A stretch of DNA of 24,570 nucleotides from a virus. The notes below the pieces were generated by a model. That model worked only from the letters and a program-made list of their open reading frames with translations, made no database searches and had not been told where the DNA came from. The DNA lies in IMG/VR virus record IMGVR_UViG_3300046559_001029, positions 1 through 24,570 of that record; one strand, written 5' to 3'. Made by a program: the position numbers and the translations under genes. Positions 5,195-11,119 of the stretch are shown in pieces. How positions within the stretch are numbered: the stretch's first letter is position 1; each line of letters begins with the position of its first letter.

Positions 5195-5493
5195 GAGAGC
5201 GAGCGGAGGCGAAGGCGATTGCAGCGGCGTTGGTACGCGACTGGGCCGGCAAGTTCGGCTTGGGGCAAGCCATCGCCGACGCCCTCCTCGCCGCGCACCG
5301 GGCGGGCGTAGATGCGATGAAGGAGAAGGCGGCGAAGGCCATGTGCGTTGCATGCAAGGACGGCGCGCCGTGGTGTGGGGACGATTGTTGGATTCACAAT
5401 GGCGAACGGCATCACTTCGTCTATCCGCTACATCGTCGCTGCGATGCCGCCGCGATCCGCACCCTACCCCTGGAGGACGAGCATGGCGAGTAA
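5191..5493 (+). CDS. hypothetical protein with C-terminal Cys/His domain, 100 aa
   Basis: The start is in an ATGA overlap with the previous gene. Residues 1-48 are helical and Ala-rich. The C-terminal half has CVAC, then C, C, H, HH, H and C residues, ending in CDAAAIRTL. This pattern is common in small actinobacterial and proteobacterial phage proteins of unknown function and probably binds a metal. It is the last gene of the GC-rich island; the lipoprotein gene begins inside its last codons. Confidence 0.65.
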   Translation: MRERAEAKAIAAALVRDWAGKFGLGQAIADALLAAHRAGVDAMKEKAAKAMCVACKDGAPWCGDDCWIHNGERHHFVYPLHRRCDAAAIRTLPLEDEHGE

Positions 5494-5632
5494 GCTATTC
5501 ATCTTCTTCCTTTTATCCTCATGCTCCCCTACAAACCCCTGGTGGATCAAGCATCCTAACTGTACAGTCGAATACGATACTAAAGCTAACATAGTCGCAT
5601 CCTATTGCGATCCAGATAAGGAACCTAAATGA
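5483..5632 (+). CDS. small lipoprotein, 49 aa
   Basis: ATG 5483 has GGAGG at 5472-5476 and a 6-nt spacer. The N-terminus is a short lipoprotein signal: K4, a hydrophobic run LFIFFLL, and lipobox LSSC with the modified Cys at residue 14. The mature part is only about 36 residues and contains two more Cys (PNC and SYC) that may form a disulfide in the periplasm. Phage lipoproteins of this size include outer-membrane spanin subunits and superinfection-exclusion lipoproteins such as T5 Llp; nothing here separates these. The stop overlaps the GroES start (ATGA). Confidence 0.65.
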   Translation: MASKLFIFFLLSSCSPTNPWWIKHPNCTVEYDTKANIVASYCDPDKEPK

Positions 5633-5937
5633 AATTCGAACCACTCGAAGATCGCATCCTCGTCCTCCCAGACACAGCCGATGAACAAAAAGGCTTAATC
5701 TACATTCCAGAAACCTACCGCAAGCGTCCACAGCTTGGAACGGTGATCGCTGCTCCAACTGGCATACGCAATCACGACGGTGACATGGTAGATCCCCTTG
5801 TCAAAGTCGGTGATCGGATTCTGTTCGCAAAATACACCGGAACAGAAATAAAGATTGAAGAGGTAGACTACATCATCATGCGCGAGGGCGATATCCTCGG
5901 GCGTTTACATGGAGAAACAGATGAAAAACTCGACTAG
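5629..5937 (+). CDS. groES: GroES-type co-chaperonin (Cpn10), 102 aa
   Basis: The sequence follows the Cpn10 fold from end to end. The N-terminal strand (FEPLEDRILVLP) leads into a mobile loop with hydrophobic GLIYIP in place of the usual GGIVL that docks into GroEL. Then come the GTVIAAPTG strand and the core VKVGDRILFAKYTGTEIKIEEVDYIIMREGDILGRL, matching host GroES. Length is close to the usual 95-100 residues. Phage GroES proteins replace the host lid so that GroEL can fold phage proteins, as T4 gp31 does for its capsid protein. AAGGAA lies 5 nt upstream of the ATG, and the gene is coupled to the lipoprotein gene before it. No GroEL gene is seen. Confidence 0.93.
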   Translation: MKFEPLEDRILVLPDTADEQKGLIYIPETYRKRPQLGTVIAAPTGIRNHDGDMVDPLVKVGDRILFAKYTGTEIKIEEVDYIIMREGDILGRLHGETDEKLD

Positions 5938-6058
5938 CTCCCAACTTCTCGTTGTCGCGATCGCTTGCCTGCTTTCGCTAGCTGTCTTTACATTCGCTGG
6001 AGATGATCCAACTCAGGTCGATTCTCATTCTATGCGCACAACCACCACCGTTCACTAA
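5921..6058 (+). CDS. small exported or membrane peptide, 45 aa
   Basis: ATG 5921 is favoured over ATG 5909 because GGAGA at 5910-5914 then acts as ribosome-binding site. A Lys at residue 2 is followed by a hydrophobic run (LLVVAIACLLSLAVFTFA), then GDDPTQVDSHS. This reads as a signal peptide with possible cleavage after TFA, or as a single membrane anchor with a short polar tail. It overlaps the end of groES by 17 nt. Function unknown. Confidence 0.5.
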   Translation: MKNSTSSQLLVVAIACLLSLAVFTFAGDDPTQVDSHSMRTTTTVH

Positions 6059-6088
6059 ACCCCAAAACGCCACAAGATCGGACTTTCA

Positions 6089-6709
6089 ATGTCAATGGGT
6101 TCAGATACTTCAGTAAACACTCCAGCGGCAAACTTCGGATGGAAAGATCCGAACGCTGGTCGTGGCCCTTACACCGGCTCGGGAGGTGGCGATAGCGGTC
6201 CCTATGCTGATCCTTCTAACGAAGGCGACCCACGCACTCCCCCACCAGATCGTATCGGCGACGCTCAACGCCGTCGTGCGATGCTCATGCAGCAAGCGAT
6301 GCAAGCTTTCCACCAGATCCACAGCGCTGCCCGACCCGAGCTTGCAGGTTTCCTAAACCCAAACCTGAACGCAAACGACATTTCTCACGTAGTTCCATAT
6401 CTTCACTCTCTCATTCAACAAGCTCGCCAAGGAACCTTCAACCCTAACGCCCATCTCGGCGCAGCGGCTAACACAGCCCTGCTAGGAGTCGAAAATGATT
6501 TCTCAGGCGTTCGTGATGCACGTGCTCGATTGCGTGCCACCCGTACCAGTGGGGGAGACGTGGTATCAGCACGTCGCGGGCTCGGTGCTGAGCGTCGTCT
6601 TGCAATGGCTGGCGAACATCGCCAGATGAGCCAGGCTGAGCTCGCGCAAAAAAACCCAGAGCTCTACGACCGGCTCTACGGCAGAGCGACGAAGTTTAGA
6701 ATCGGCTAA
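6089..6709 (+). CDS. hypothetical protein with disordered Gly/Pro-rich N-terminus, 206 aa
   Basis: The first 60 residues are rich in Gly, Pro, Ser, Asn and Asp and are probably disordered. Residues 60-115 are helical with a QQAMQAFHQIH stretch, and the C-terminal third is basic (ARARLRATR, GAERRLAMAGEHRQ). ATG 6089 and ATG 6095 are both possible and neither has a clear Shine-Dalgarno. The mix of disorder and helix would fit a virion-associated or scaffolding protein, but that is a guess and the gene lies in the early block. No family is recognised. Confidence 0.65.
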   Translation: MSMGSDTSVNTPAANFGWKDPNAGRGPYTGSGGGDSGPYADPSNEGDPRTPPPDRIGDAQRRRAMLMQQAMQAFHQIHSAARPELAGFLNPNLNANDISHVVPYLHSLIQQARQGTFNPNAHLGAAANTALLGVENDFSGVRDARARLRATRTSGGDVVSARRGLGAERRLAMAGEHRQMSQAELAQKNPELYDRLYGRATKFRIG

Positions 6710-6717
6710 ACGTAAAC

Positions 6718-6732
6718 GTTCAAAAATTGAAC
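6718..6732. promoter_or_regulatory. 15-bp palindrome GTTCAAAAATTGAAC
   Basis: A perfect palindrome around a central A, ending directly at the ATG of the lipoprotein gene at 6733. It is adjacent to a second palindrome, AACGT-AA-ACGTT at 6709-6720. It shares the frame GTTCA-N5-TGAAC with 14770-14784 and nearly so with 23484-23498. A binding site for a repressor or activator is inferred. Confidence 0.55.
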
Positions 6733-6945
6733 ATGCGAAGTTTAGCTTTCGCGTTGCTTCTATCTGGCTGTTCGTTCTGCCACGCTCCGATGGTTCCACC
6801 GAATATACCCCCGGGCGTTGAAACTACAGCATTCATAGATCAGCATGAGGAATGCTGGACCTTTGATCTTCGCCCGGAGGCGATCCAGGTTTTAACCATC
6901 GCTGCGTCAGTAGCTAAAATGTTCGCAGGCTCAGGCGCGGATTAG
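6733..6945 (+). CDS. small lipoprotein, 70 aa
   Basis: The ATG 6733 start gives a clear lipoprotein signal: R2, a hydrophobic LAFALLL, and lipobox LSGC with the lipidated Cys at residue 13. A further C follows at once (SFC) and another at about residue 41. The mature protein is Pro-rich at first (PMVPPNIPPG), then acidic, then helical. No Shine-Dalgarno precedes it; the palindrome at 6718-6732 occupies that space, so translation may be weak or regulated. TTG 6727 is an alternative start. It is the second small lipoprotein around groES. A spanin or superinfection-exclusion role is possible. Confidence 0.6.
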   Translation: MRSLAFALLLSGCSFCHAPMVPPNIPPGVETTAFIDQHEECWTFDLRPEAIQVLTIAASVAKMFAGSGAD

Positions 6946-6962
6946 TTGGCACGCATATTGCA
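6946..6962 (+). promoter_or_regulatory. sigma-54 (RpoN) type -24/-12 promoter
   Basis: TTGGCAC at 6946-6952, 5 nt, TTGCA at 6958-6962, with GG and GC exactly 10 nt apart. It matches the promoter at 1244 at every consensus base. It occupies the only gap between the lipoprotein gene and the nuclease gene at 7004, and transcription would start near 6973. It would therefore drive the recombination and replication genes. Confidence 0.78.
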
Positions 6963-7003
6963 ATATGTCCTATAAAGCCACAACCCGTTGAGGAGGAAGT
7001 TGA

Positions 7004-7960
7004 ATGCGGCCAAAGCCACTACAGGATCTGATAGATCGCTGTAAACAGCAGGGCATAGACGTTATGAGCTCTAGCAGAGCTGATACATTTATGCTCTGCA
7101 AACGCAAGTACTATTACCGCTACGAGCTTGGCCTAACACCCGTTAGCCATGTCGAAGCCACAAACCATGCAACTGCTCTGAACTTCGGCTCTGCCCTTCA
7201 CGCCTCCCTCGCTACTCTCTATAATGGTAGCGCGTTCGAACCCTCCACTTGCCCCTGCCCATATGAACCTACGATCGGGTGTCTTCATTGCAAGGGTGAA
7301 AAGATGCCTCGCATCCTGGCTCAGTTCCTCATCCATTACCCGGATGATCCAACCGACGAGAAAGACCCCCGGACCCGTGATCGCGGAATGCAGATCCTCA
7401 TGGCTTACATCCGCAAATATCGGAACGAGCCATTTGAGGTCATAGCGGTTGAGATACCCTTTGCTCGAGAGTTTGAGGATTTTGTTTATGTTGGAATCCT
7501 CGATCTCTTGATCAAAGAAAACGGAAAGCCAAAGCCGCTTGACCATAAATCAGCCTCGCGCTTTGGCCAGCAGTTTATGAACCAGTTCAAACTCTCCGGC
7601 CAGATGACTGGTTACATTGATGCTGTTCAAGAAATCACCCACGAACCGTGTTCTGAGGGTGATATCAATGCTATCAGAACAACCACAAAAATCGACGATG
7701 ACAGCTTCGCGCGCCTAACCACCAGCAGAACCCCGGCCGATATCGAGGAATGGAAGCTTGAAACGAAAGCGATTCATGACGATATCAAGCGCTTACGCAC
7801 CGAAGGTTTCTGGCCTCGATCAGCACCGTTTGCTTGCAGCGCCTACAATCGTGAATGTGAGTTCTATCAGATCTGCACTGTTCAAGGTGCAAGCCGCGAG
7901 CAGGTTATAAAAAACGGTTACGATCGAGCCGATGCTGATGAGATAGAAAATCTGGATTAA
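7004..7960 (+). CDS. PD-(D/E)XK nuclease, Cas4/AddB-like with Fe-S cysteines, 318 aa
   Basis: The protein has the RecB-family nuclease order: SSSRADTFMLCKRKYYYRY at 22-40, FGSALHASL with the catalytic His at 66, E150, GILDLL with D167, and PLDHKS with D180 and K182 (the D-x-K pair), then QFKLSGQMTGY. Cys32 plus Cys278, Cys285 and Cys291 have the spacing of the 4Fe-4S cluster of Cas4 and AddB nucleases. An insertion at 83-96 (CPC...CLHC) adds a second possible metal site. Such nucleases resect DNA ends in phage recombination beside annealing or strand-exchange proteins, which fits the Sak4-like ATPase and SSB-like protein downstream. AGGAGGAAG at 6991-6999 supports ATG 7004. Confidence 0.85.
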   Translation: MRPKPLQDLIDRCKQQGIDVMSSSRADTFMLCKRKYYYRYELGLTPVSHVEATNHATALNFGSALHASLATLYNGSAFEPSTCPCPYEPTIGCLHCKGEKMPRILAQFLIHYPDDPTDEKDPRTRDRGMQILMAYIRKYRNEPFEVIAVEIPFAREFEDFVYVGILDLLIKENGKPKPLDHKSASRFGQQFMNQFKLSGQMTGYIDAVQEITHEPCSEGDINAIRTTTKIDDDSFARLTTSRTPADIEEWKLETKAIHDDIKRLRTEGFWPRSAPFACSAYNRECEFYQICTVQGASREQVIKNGYDRADADEIENLD

Positions 7961-7961
7961 A

Positions 7962-8126
7962 ATGGCCGAGACATGGATTCCAGTTCTTGTGAATCTAACC
8001 CCCGAGCAAACGGAGGTTCTTCGCAAGATTACATATGAAACCAGAATCAGCCGCAACGAAATAATTCGGGCGGCTGTTGACGAATGGCTAGCAAAAAGGG
8101 AGGACAATAGGAATGTCATACTTTAG
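7962..8126 (+). CDS. ribbon-helix-helix DNA-binding protein, 54 aa
   Basis: ATG 7962 begins 1 nt after the nuclease stop. The sequence has one beta strand (WIPVLVNLT), then helix 1 (PEQTEVLRKITYET), the turn RISRNEI and helix 2 (IRAAVDEWLAKRE). This is the MetJ/Arc/CopG ribbon-helix-helix layout, in which two chains form a sheet that reads the DNA major groove. It probably binds an operator in this phage, and the 15-bp palindromes are candidate targets, though that is only inference. The 3' end overlaps the next gene by 14 nt. Confidence 0.75.
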   Translation: MAETWIPVLVNLTPEQTEVLRKITYETRISRNEIIRAAVDEWLAKREDNRNVIL

Positions 8127-8253
8127 GGATTTGAAGGATGATTTGGTGCGGCTGAAGGAGCCCGAGAGCCCAGATCTCGACCCTGACATGGAAGATCTCG
8201 AAGATGACGAGTTTGATGAGATCGACGAGGATGATGAGGAAGAAGAGGAATGA
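8113..8253 (+). CDS. extremely acidic small protein, 46 aa
   Basis: ATG 8113 lies inside the ribbon-helix-helix gene, with AGGA/AATAGG-like sequence upstream. Of 46 residues, 25 are Asp or Glu; the last 20 are almost uninterrupted acid. A short N-terminal helix (SYFRDLKDDLVRLKE) precedes the acidic tail. Phage proteins of this kind include DNA mimics that block restriction or nucleoid proteins; acidic tails also dock replication partners. The ATGA overlap with the ATPase gene suggests it works with that recombination set. Function is not shown by the sequence. Confidence 0.7.
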   Translation: MSYFRDLKDDLVRLKEPESPDLDPDMEDLEDDEFDEIDEDDEEEEE

Positions 8254-9056
8254 GCGAGCTAGCCCGAGCTGTTCCTTTAACCGAGGTTAAGGGAAACAAA
8301 AGCTATCTGTTCTATGGCCCGGGGGGAGCTGGGAAAACTTATCTAGCCTTTAAGCATCCTGGGAAGCGTAAGCTGATCATCGACATAGATCAGCGCGCTC
8401 ATGAACTTTTCCCACTTCTCACCCCCGATGAGCGATCCACCATAACCGTCTGGTCCCCTAACGAAACTCTGAATGAAACCGGAGTTTTCGTTGCCGAGGT
8501 TGATCCTAAGCGTGCCGATATGTCTAAAGGTACGCAGTTTAAAGTGGAACCTAAAGGCTATTATAAAATCGCAGCGGTTGTTAATGAGTTGCTTGCGATG
8601 CGAAAGCAAGAGTCATTTCCATATGATCTTGTGATCATGGATTCGCTCACTCGGATCATAGATCATTTGATCTACCTTGTGATGTATACTCATAAGGTAA
8701 CCAACATGACCCAAACGTTGTTCCAGGTGGAGGGGAGGAATGCAAAAGACCTTGTGCTGGGGTTCCTTGAGCTACCATGCGATCGTATCCTCATCGCGCA
8801 TTCGCATCATAAAGAGGTACGTGATAAAGACACAGGAGCGCTGGTCAAAGAGACGATCCGTCCACACGTTTTTGGCTCAGACTCGCTCCGTGAAGAATTG
8901 TCAACCTTGTTTAGTGAGGTCTATTATTTTCATGGATTCAATCCAAATACAAAAAAGTACCTCATTCAAACCGCGAATGACCGCATCCGCCCTGCTCGAA
9001 CTGCTAAGGGATTAGCGTTTGAACAGGAGGTAGAACCAACCAAAATCTTCGCATAA
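8250..9056 (+). CDS. Sak4-like P-loop ATPase (AAA_24 type), 268 aa
   Basis: Walker A is GPGGAGKT at 23-30. Walker B is LVIMD ending at D131, followed by S132. RecA-like features include IIDIDQRAHEL at 43-53 and a Gln/His-rich strand end (RILIAHSHHKEV). The size and order match the phage ATP-binding proteins annotated as Sak4 or AAA_24. These act as single-strand annealing or RecA-like recombinases and are usually found beside an SSB-like gene, as here. The ATGA overlap couples it to the acidic protein. An alternative is a helicase loader-like ATPase. Confidence 0.8.
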   Translation: MSELARAVPLTEVKGNKSYLFYGPGGAGKTYLAFKHPGKRKLIIDIDQRAHELFPLLTPDERSTITVWSPNETLNETGVFVAEVDPKRADMSKGTQFKVEPKGYYKIAAVVNELLAMRKQESFPYDLVIMDSLTRIIDHLIYLVMYTHKVTNMTQTLFQVEGRNAKDLVLGFLELPCDRILIAHSHHKEVRDKDTGALVKETIRPHVFGSDSLREELSTLFSEVYYFHGFNPNTKKYLIQTANDRIRPARTAKGLAFEQEVEPTKIFA

Positions 9057-9086
9057 GCGGGGTTTCAAAAACTAAAAGGAGATACG

Positions 9087-9503
9087 ATGTCTGAAACCGA
9101 CGATCTCTTCGTTAACGTAAATCTGGATGACGTCGATGATGGCTTGGACCCAATGCCTGATGGTCCGACTATCTGCCGCGTTCACTCTCTCGCAAAAAAG
9201 CACAAGGAAGGCTCTGACTACGCATACATCGAGGTAGTCTTGAAGCCTGCCGCAGATGTCAACCCGGATCTGGAGACCTTCAAAAACCGGAATCTGTGGA
9301 TGAACATGTCCTTTAACCCAAAGGCTCTGTTCAACATGAAGGCCTTTGCTAAGGCATGTGGCCTGGCGTGGACTAAGCAAGGCGTCAACTGGGCCGAGGC
9401 ACGAGAGAAGCTCGTGAGTGTTAACCTTGGCACGGAGCCTGCGTTCAACAACCCTGAGCGCAAGGTTAACGTTGTCAAGATGCCTTACAACGCAGTTCGC
9501 TAG
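9087..9503 (+). CDS. single-stranded-DNA-binding-like protein (DUF669 type), 138 aa
   Basis: An acidic N-terminus (to about residue 25) is followed by an OB-like domain: GPTICRVHSLAKKHKEGSDYAYIEVVLKP, the KNRNLWMNMSFNPKAL strand and helix, then an FAKACGLAW helix and a final beta segment VSVNLGTEPAFNNPERKVNVVKM. This is the layout of DUF669-type SSB-like proteins that accompany Sak4 in phages. AAAGGAGA lies at 9076-9083. The role would be coating ssDNA for the ATPase upstream. Directly after the stop comes an intrinsic terminator. Confidence 0.72.
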   Translation: MSETDDLFVNVNLDDVDDGLDPMPDGPTICRVHSLAKKHKEGSDYAYIEVVLKPAADVNPDLETFKNRNLWMNMSFNPKALFNMKAFAKACGLAWTKQGVNWAEAREKLVSVNLGTEPAFNNPERKVNVVKMPYNAVR

Positions 9504-9510
9504 ATAACAG

Positions 9511-9564
9511 AAAGGCCCTGGTAGGAGCGAAGTGAAACCCCCTCCTATCGGGGCCTTTTTGTTT
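9511..9564 (+). terminator. strong intrinsic (rho-independent) terminator
   Basis: The arm AAAGGCCCTGGTAGGAG (9511-9527) pairs along its full 17 nt with CTCCTATCGGGGCCTTT (9542-9558), two pairs being G-U. The loop is 14 nt and the stem ends in TTTTTGTTT. It lies 7 nt after the SSB-like gene, so the transcript from the promoter at 6946 is likely to end or be attenuated here before the ParB-methylase gene. Confidence 0.88.
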
Positions 9565-9573
9565 GAGGTCGAT

Positions 9574-9744
9574 ATGAATGAGAAGCGTTACTTAGGCGAC
9601 GCAGTATATGCATGTTGGTCTAATTTTGGGGACCTTATGTTAACTACAGAAGATGGTATAAACGTAACTAACAAAATATATTTAGAGCCAGAAGTTCTCA
9701 ATAGCCTTATGAATTTTATAAAGGAGACCTCAAGTGCTCGTTGA
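9574..9744 (+). CDS. hypothetical protein, 56 aa
   Basis: The ATG at 9574 with GAGG at 9565-9568 is chosen; an in-frame GTG at 9532 lies inside the terminator loop. The sequence has a beta-rich start (YLGDAVYACWSNFGDLMLTTEDGINVTNKIYLEPEVLNSLMNFI). The DGI-x-VTNKIYLEPEVL segment recurs in small phage proteins of unknown function. It overlaps the ParB-methylase gene by 11 nt and supplies its ribosome-binding site (AAAGGAG). Confidence 0.7.
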   Translation: MNEKRYLGDAVYACWSNFGDLMLTTEDGINVTNKIYLEPEVLNSLMNFIKETSSAR

Positions 9745-11119
9745 GATCAAAAGCATCAAGGTCCGAAAAGACCGTCAGCGTAAAGACTTCGGTGATATCG
9801 AAGGTCTAGCCGCCAGCATCGGCCGCATAGGTTTGATTCATCCAATCGTACTCGACGGTGAAGGCTACCTTCTAACCGGCGGCCGTAGACTCGCGGCTCA
9901 TATCCACCTCGGCAAAACTCACATCGAGGCTTTACATCGAGAGGAAGCTGACTCGATCACGCTCCAAGAAATCGAGCTTGAAGAAAACCTCCGTCGCAAG
10001 GATCTGAACTGGGTTGAGGAAGTTAGAGCGCTTCGTAGAATCTTTGTGCTAAAGCGCGAACGCTATGGCTCTGACTTCCCGGGCGCAAAGAACTTCACCA
10101 TGCGCGACGCGAGCGAGGAACTCGACAAGGCAATCGGCGGCATCTCAATGGATCTGCAACTCGCAGACGCCTTGGACAAGTACCCAGATCTCGCTGATGA
10201 GCTGACCAAGAGCGCAGCGTGGAAGAGGTTCAAGCGTGAAGAAGAAACAAAGATCAGAACCGAACAGGCCCGTCGAACCCGTGGGGATATGGAGTCGGCC
10301 GCGGATAAAGTCGATCAGAAGCTTTCCACTAGCGCAGCTGCTAGCCCCGACAAAACCTCACGCGCGGCTGACATTCGCCGCATCACGTGGAAAGGCAAGG
10401 GTATCCTCTACCTAGCAAACAGCATTGATGTTCTCAGTATCTATGCTGAGAAGTCAATCGACTGCTTGGTGACAGATCCTCCATACGCCCTCGGGATGTT
10501 CAAGGAAGGTAACACAACCGGCAACTCGCGCCTCGCGGAAAACGCCGGCCACATGTACGACGATGACCCGGCCGAGATGCTTAACATGCTCGACCAGGTT
10601 TTCATGCATGCTGCGCGTTGTTTGAAGTCCGACGGTCATGCGTACATATTCTTCCACCACACCAAATACGAAGAAATGTACCTCATGATCCGCAAACACT
10701 TCGGAACCTGTGAGGAAACTCCCATTGTCTGGATCAAAAATACGCCCGGGATCGGCGATCCGAATCGAAGCTGGGTATATGCCTATGAACCTTGCCTGTT
10801 TGTTAACCGTGGACGAGGCTTGGTTAAACCACAGGCTTTTAACTATCTCAAGTATGACACTGTCCCTCCAGGCAAAAAGATTCACCCAACTCAGAAACCA
10901 GATCAGCTCCTCAGACATATCATTTCCGCCTCATGCGTCCCCGGAGAAGTGGTCCTTGATCCATTCGCAGGATCTGGATCAACTCTTGTGGCTGCTGCTC
11001 AAGTTGGATGCCGCTTTATCGGAATCGAGCGAGAGGAAAAGTTTCATCGAGCAGCAACAGAGCGAATCGCAGAAGAGCTAGCGGCTGGAGAGGGATCTGA
11101 CAATGCGTCTACAGGATGA
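9734..11119 (+). CDS. ParB-domain / DNA adenine-type methyltransferase fusion, 461 aa
   Basis: Residues 1-110 are a ParB/Spo0J-like N-terminal domain, with TGGRRLAAH (48-56) and ELEENLRRKDL (81-91) as its two signature motifs. Residues 220-450 are a DNA methyltransferase: DPPY (248-251, the catalytic motif of N6-adenine and some N4-cytosine enzymes), HPTQKP (384-389) and the SAM-binding DPFAGSGST (409-417). The DPPY-before-FxGxG order is the beta class. It would methylate phage or host DNA, perhaps for protection from restriction or for marking replicated DNA; no restriction enzyme is nearby. The GTG start is supported by AAAGGAG at 9720. The target sequence cannot be read from the protein. 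Confidence 0.88.
   Translation: MLVEIKSIKVRKDRQRKDFGDIEGLAASIGRIGLIHPIVLDGEGYLLTGGRRLAAHIHLGKTHIEALHREEADSITLQEIELEENLRRKDLNWVEEVRALRRIFVLKRERYGSDFPGAKNFTMRDASEELDKAIGGISMDLQLADALDKYPDLADELTKSAAWKRFKREEETKIRTEQARRTRGDMESAADKVDQKLSTSAAASPDKTSRAADIRRITWKGKGILYLANSIDVLSIYAEKSIDCLVTDPPYALGMFKEGNTTGNSRLAENAGHMYDDDPAEMLNMLDQVFMHAARCLKSDGHAYIFFHHTKYEEMYLMIRKHFGTCEETPIVWIKNTPGIGDPNRSWVYAYEPCLFVNRGRGLVKPQAFNYLKYDTVPPGKKIHPTQKPDQLLRHIISASCVPGEVVLDPFAGSGSTLVAAAQVGCRFIGIEREEKFHRAATERIAEELAAGEGSDNASTG

Larger units (their letters stand above)
3290..5490. other. GC-rich island of seven overlapping small genes
   Basis: Hand counts give 39 G+C of 60 at 3301-3360 and 42 of 60 at 4561-4620. Outside, counts are 29 of 60 at 2581-2640 and 22 of 60 at 8641-8700. 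The borders fall inside the gene at 3207 (left) and at the start of the lipoprotein gene at 5483 (right). No integrase, transposase or inverted repeat is visible at the edges. All seven genes lie on the plus strand and are tightly packed. Acquisition from a high-GC donor phage is inferred. Confidence 0.65.

Noticed and set aside
9427-9443. Sigma-54-like TTGGCAC-N5-CTGCG inside the SSB-like gene
   Set aside because: The -12 element is a poor match, it is intragenic, and a terminator follows within 120 nt.
9532-9573. GTG 9532 as the start of the 56-residue gene
   Set aside because: It is within the terminator loop and stem. ATG 9574 with GAGG fits better.
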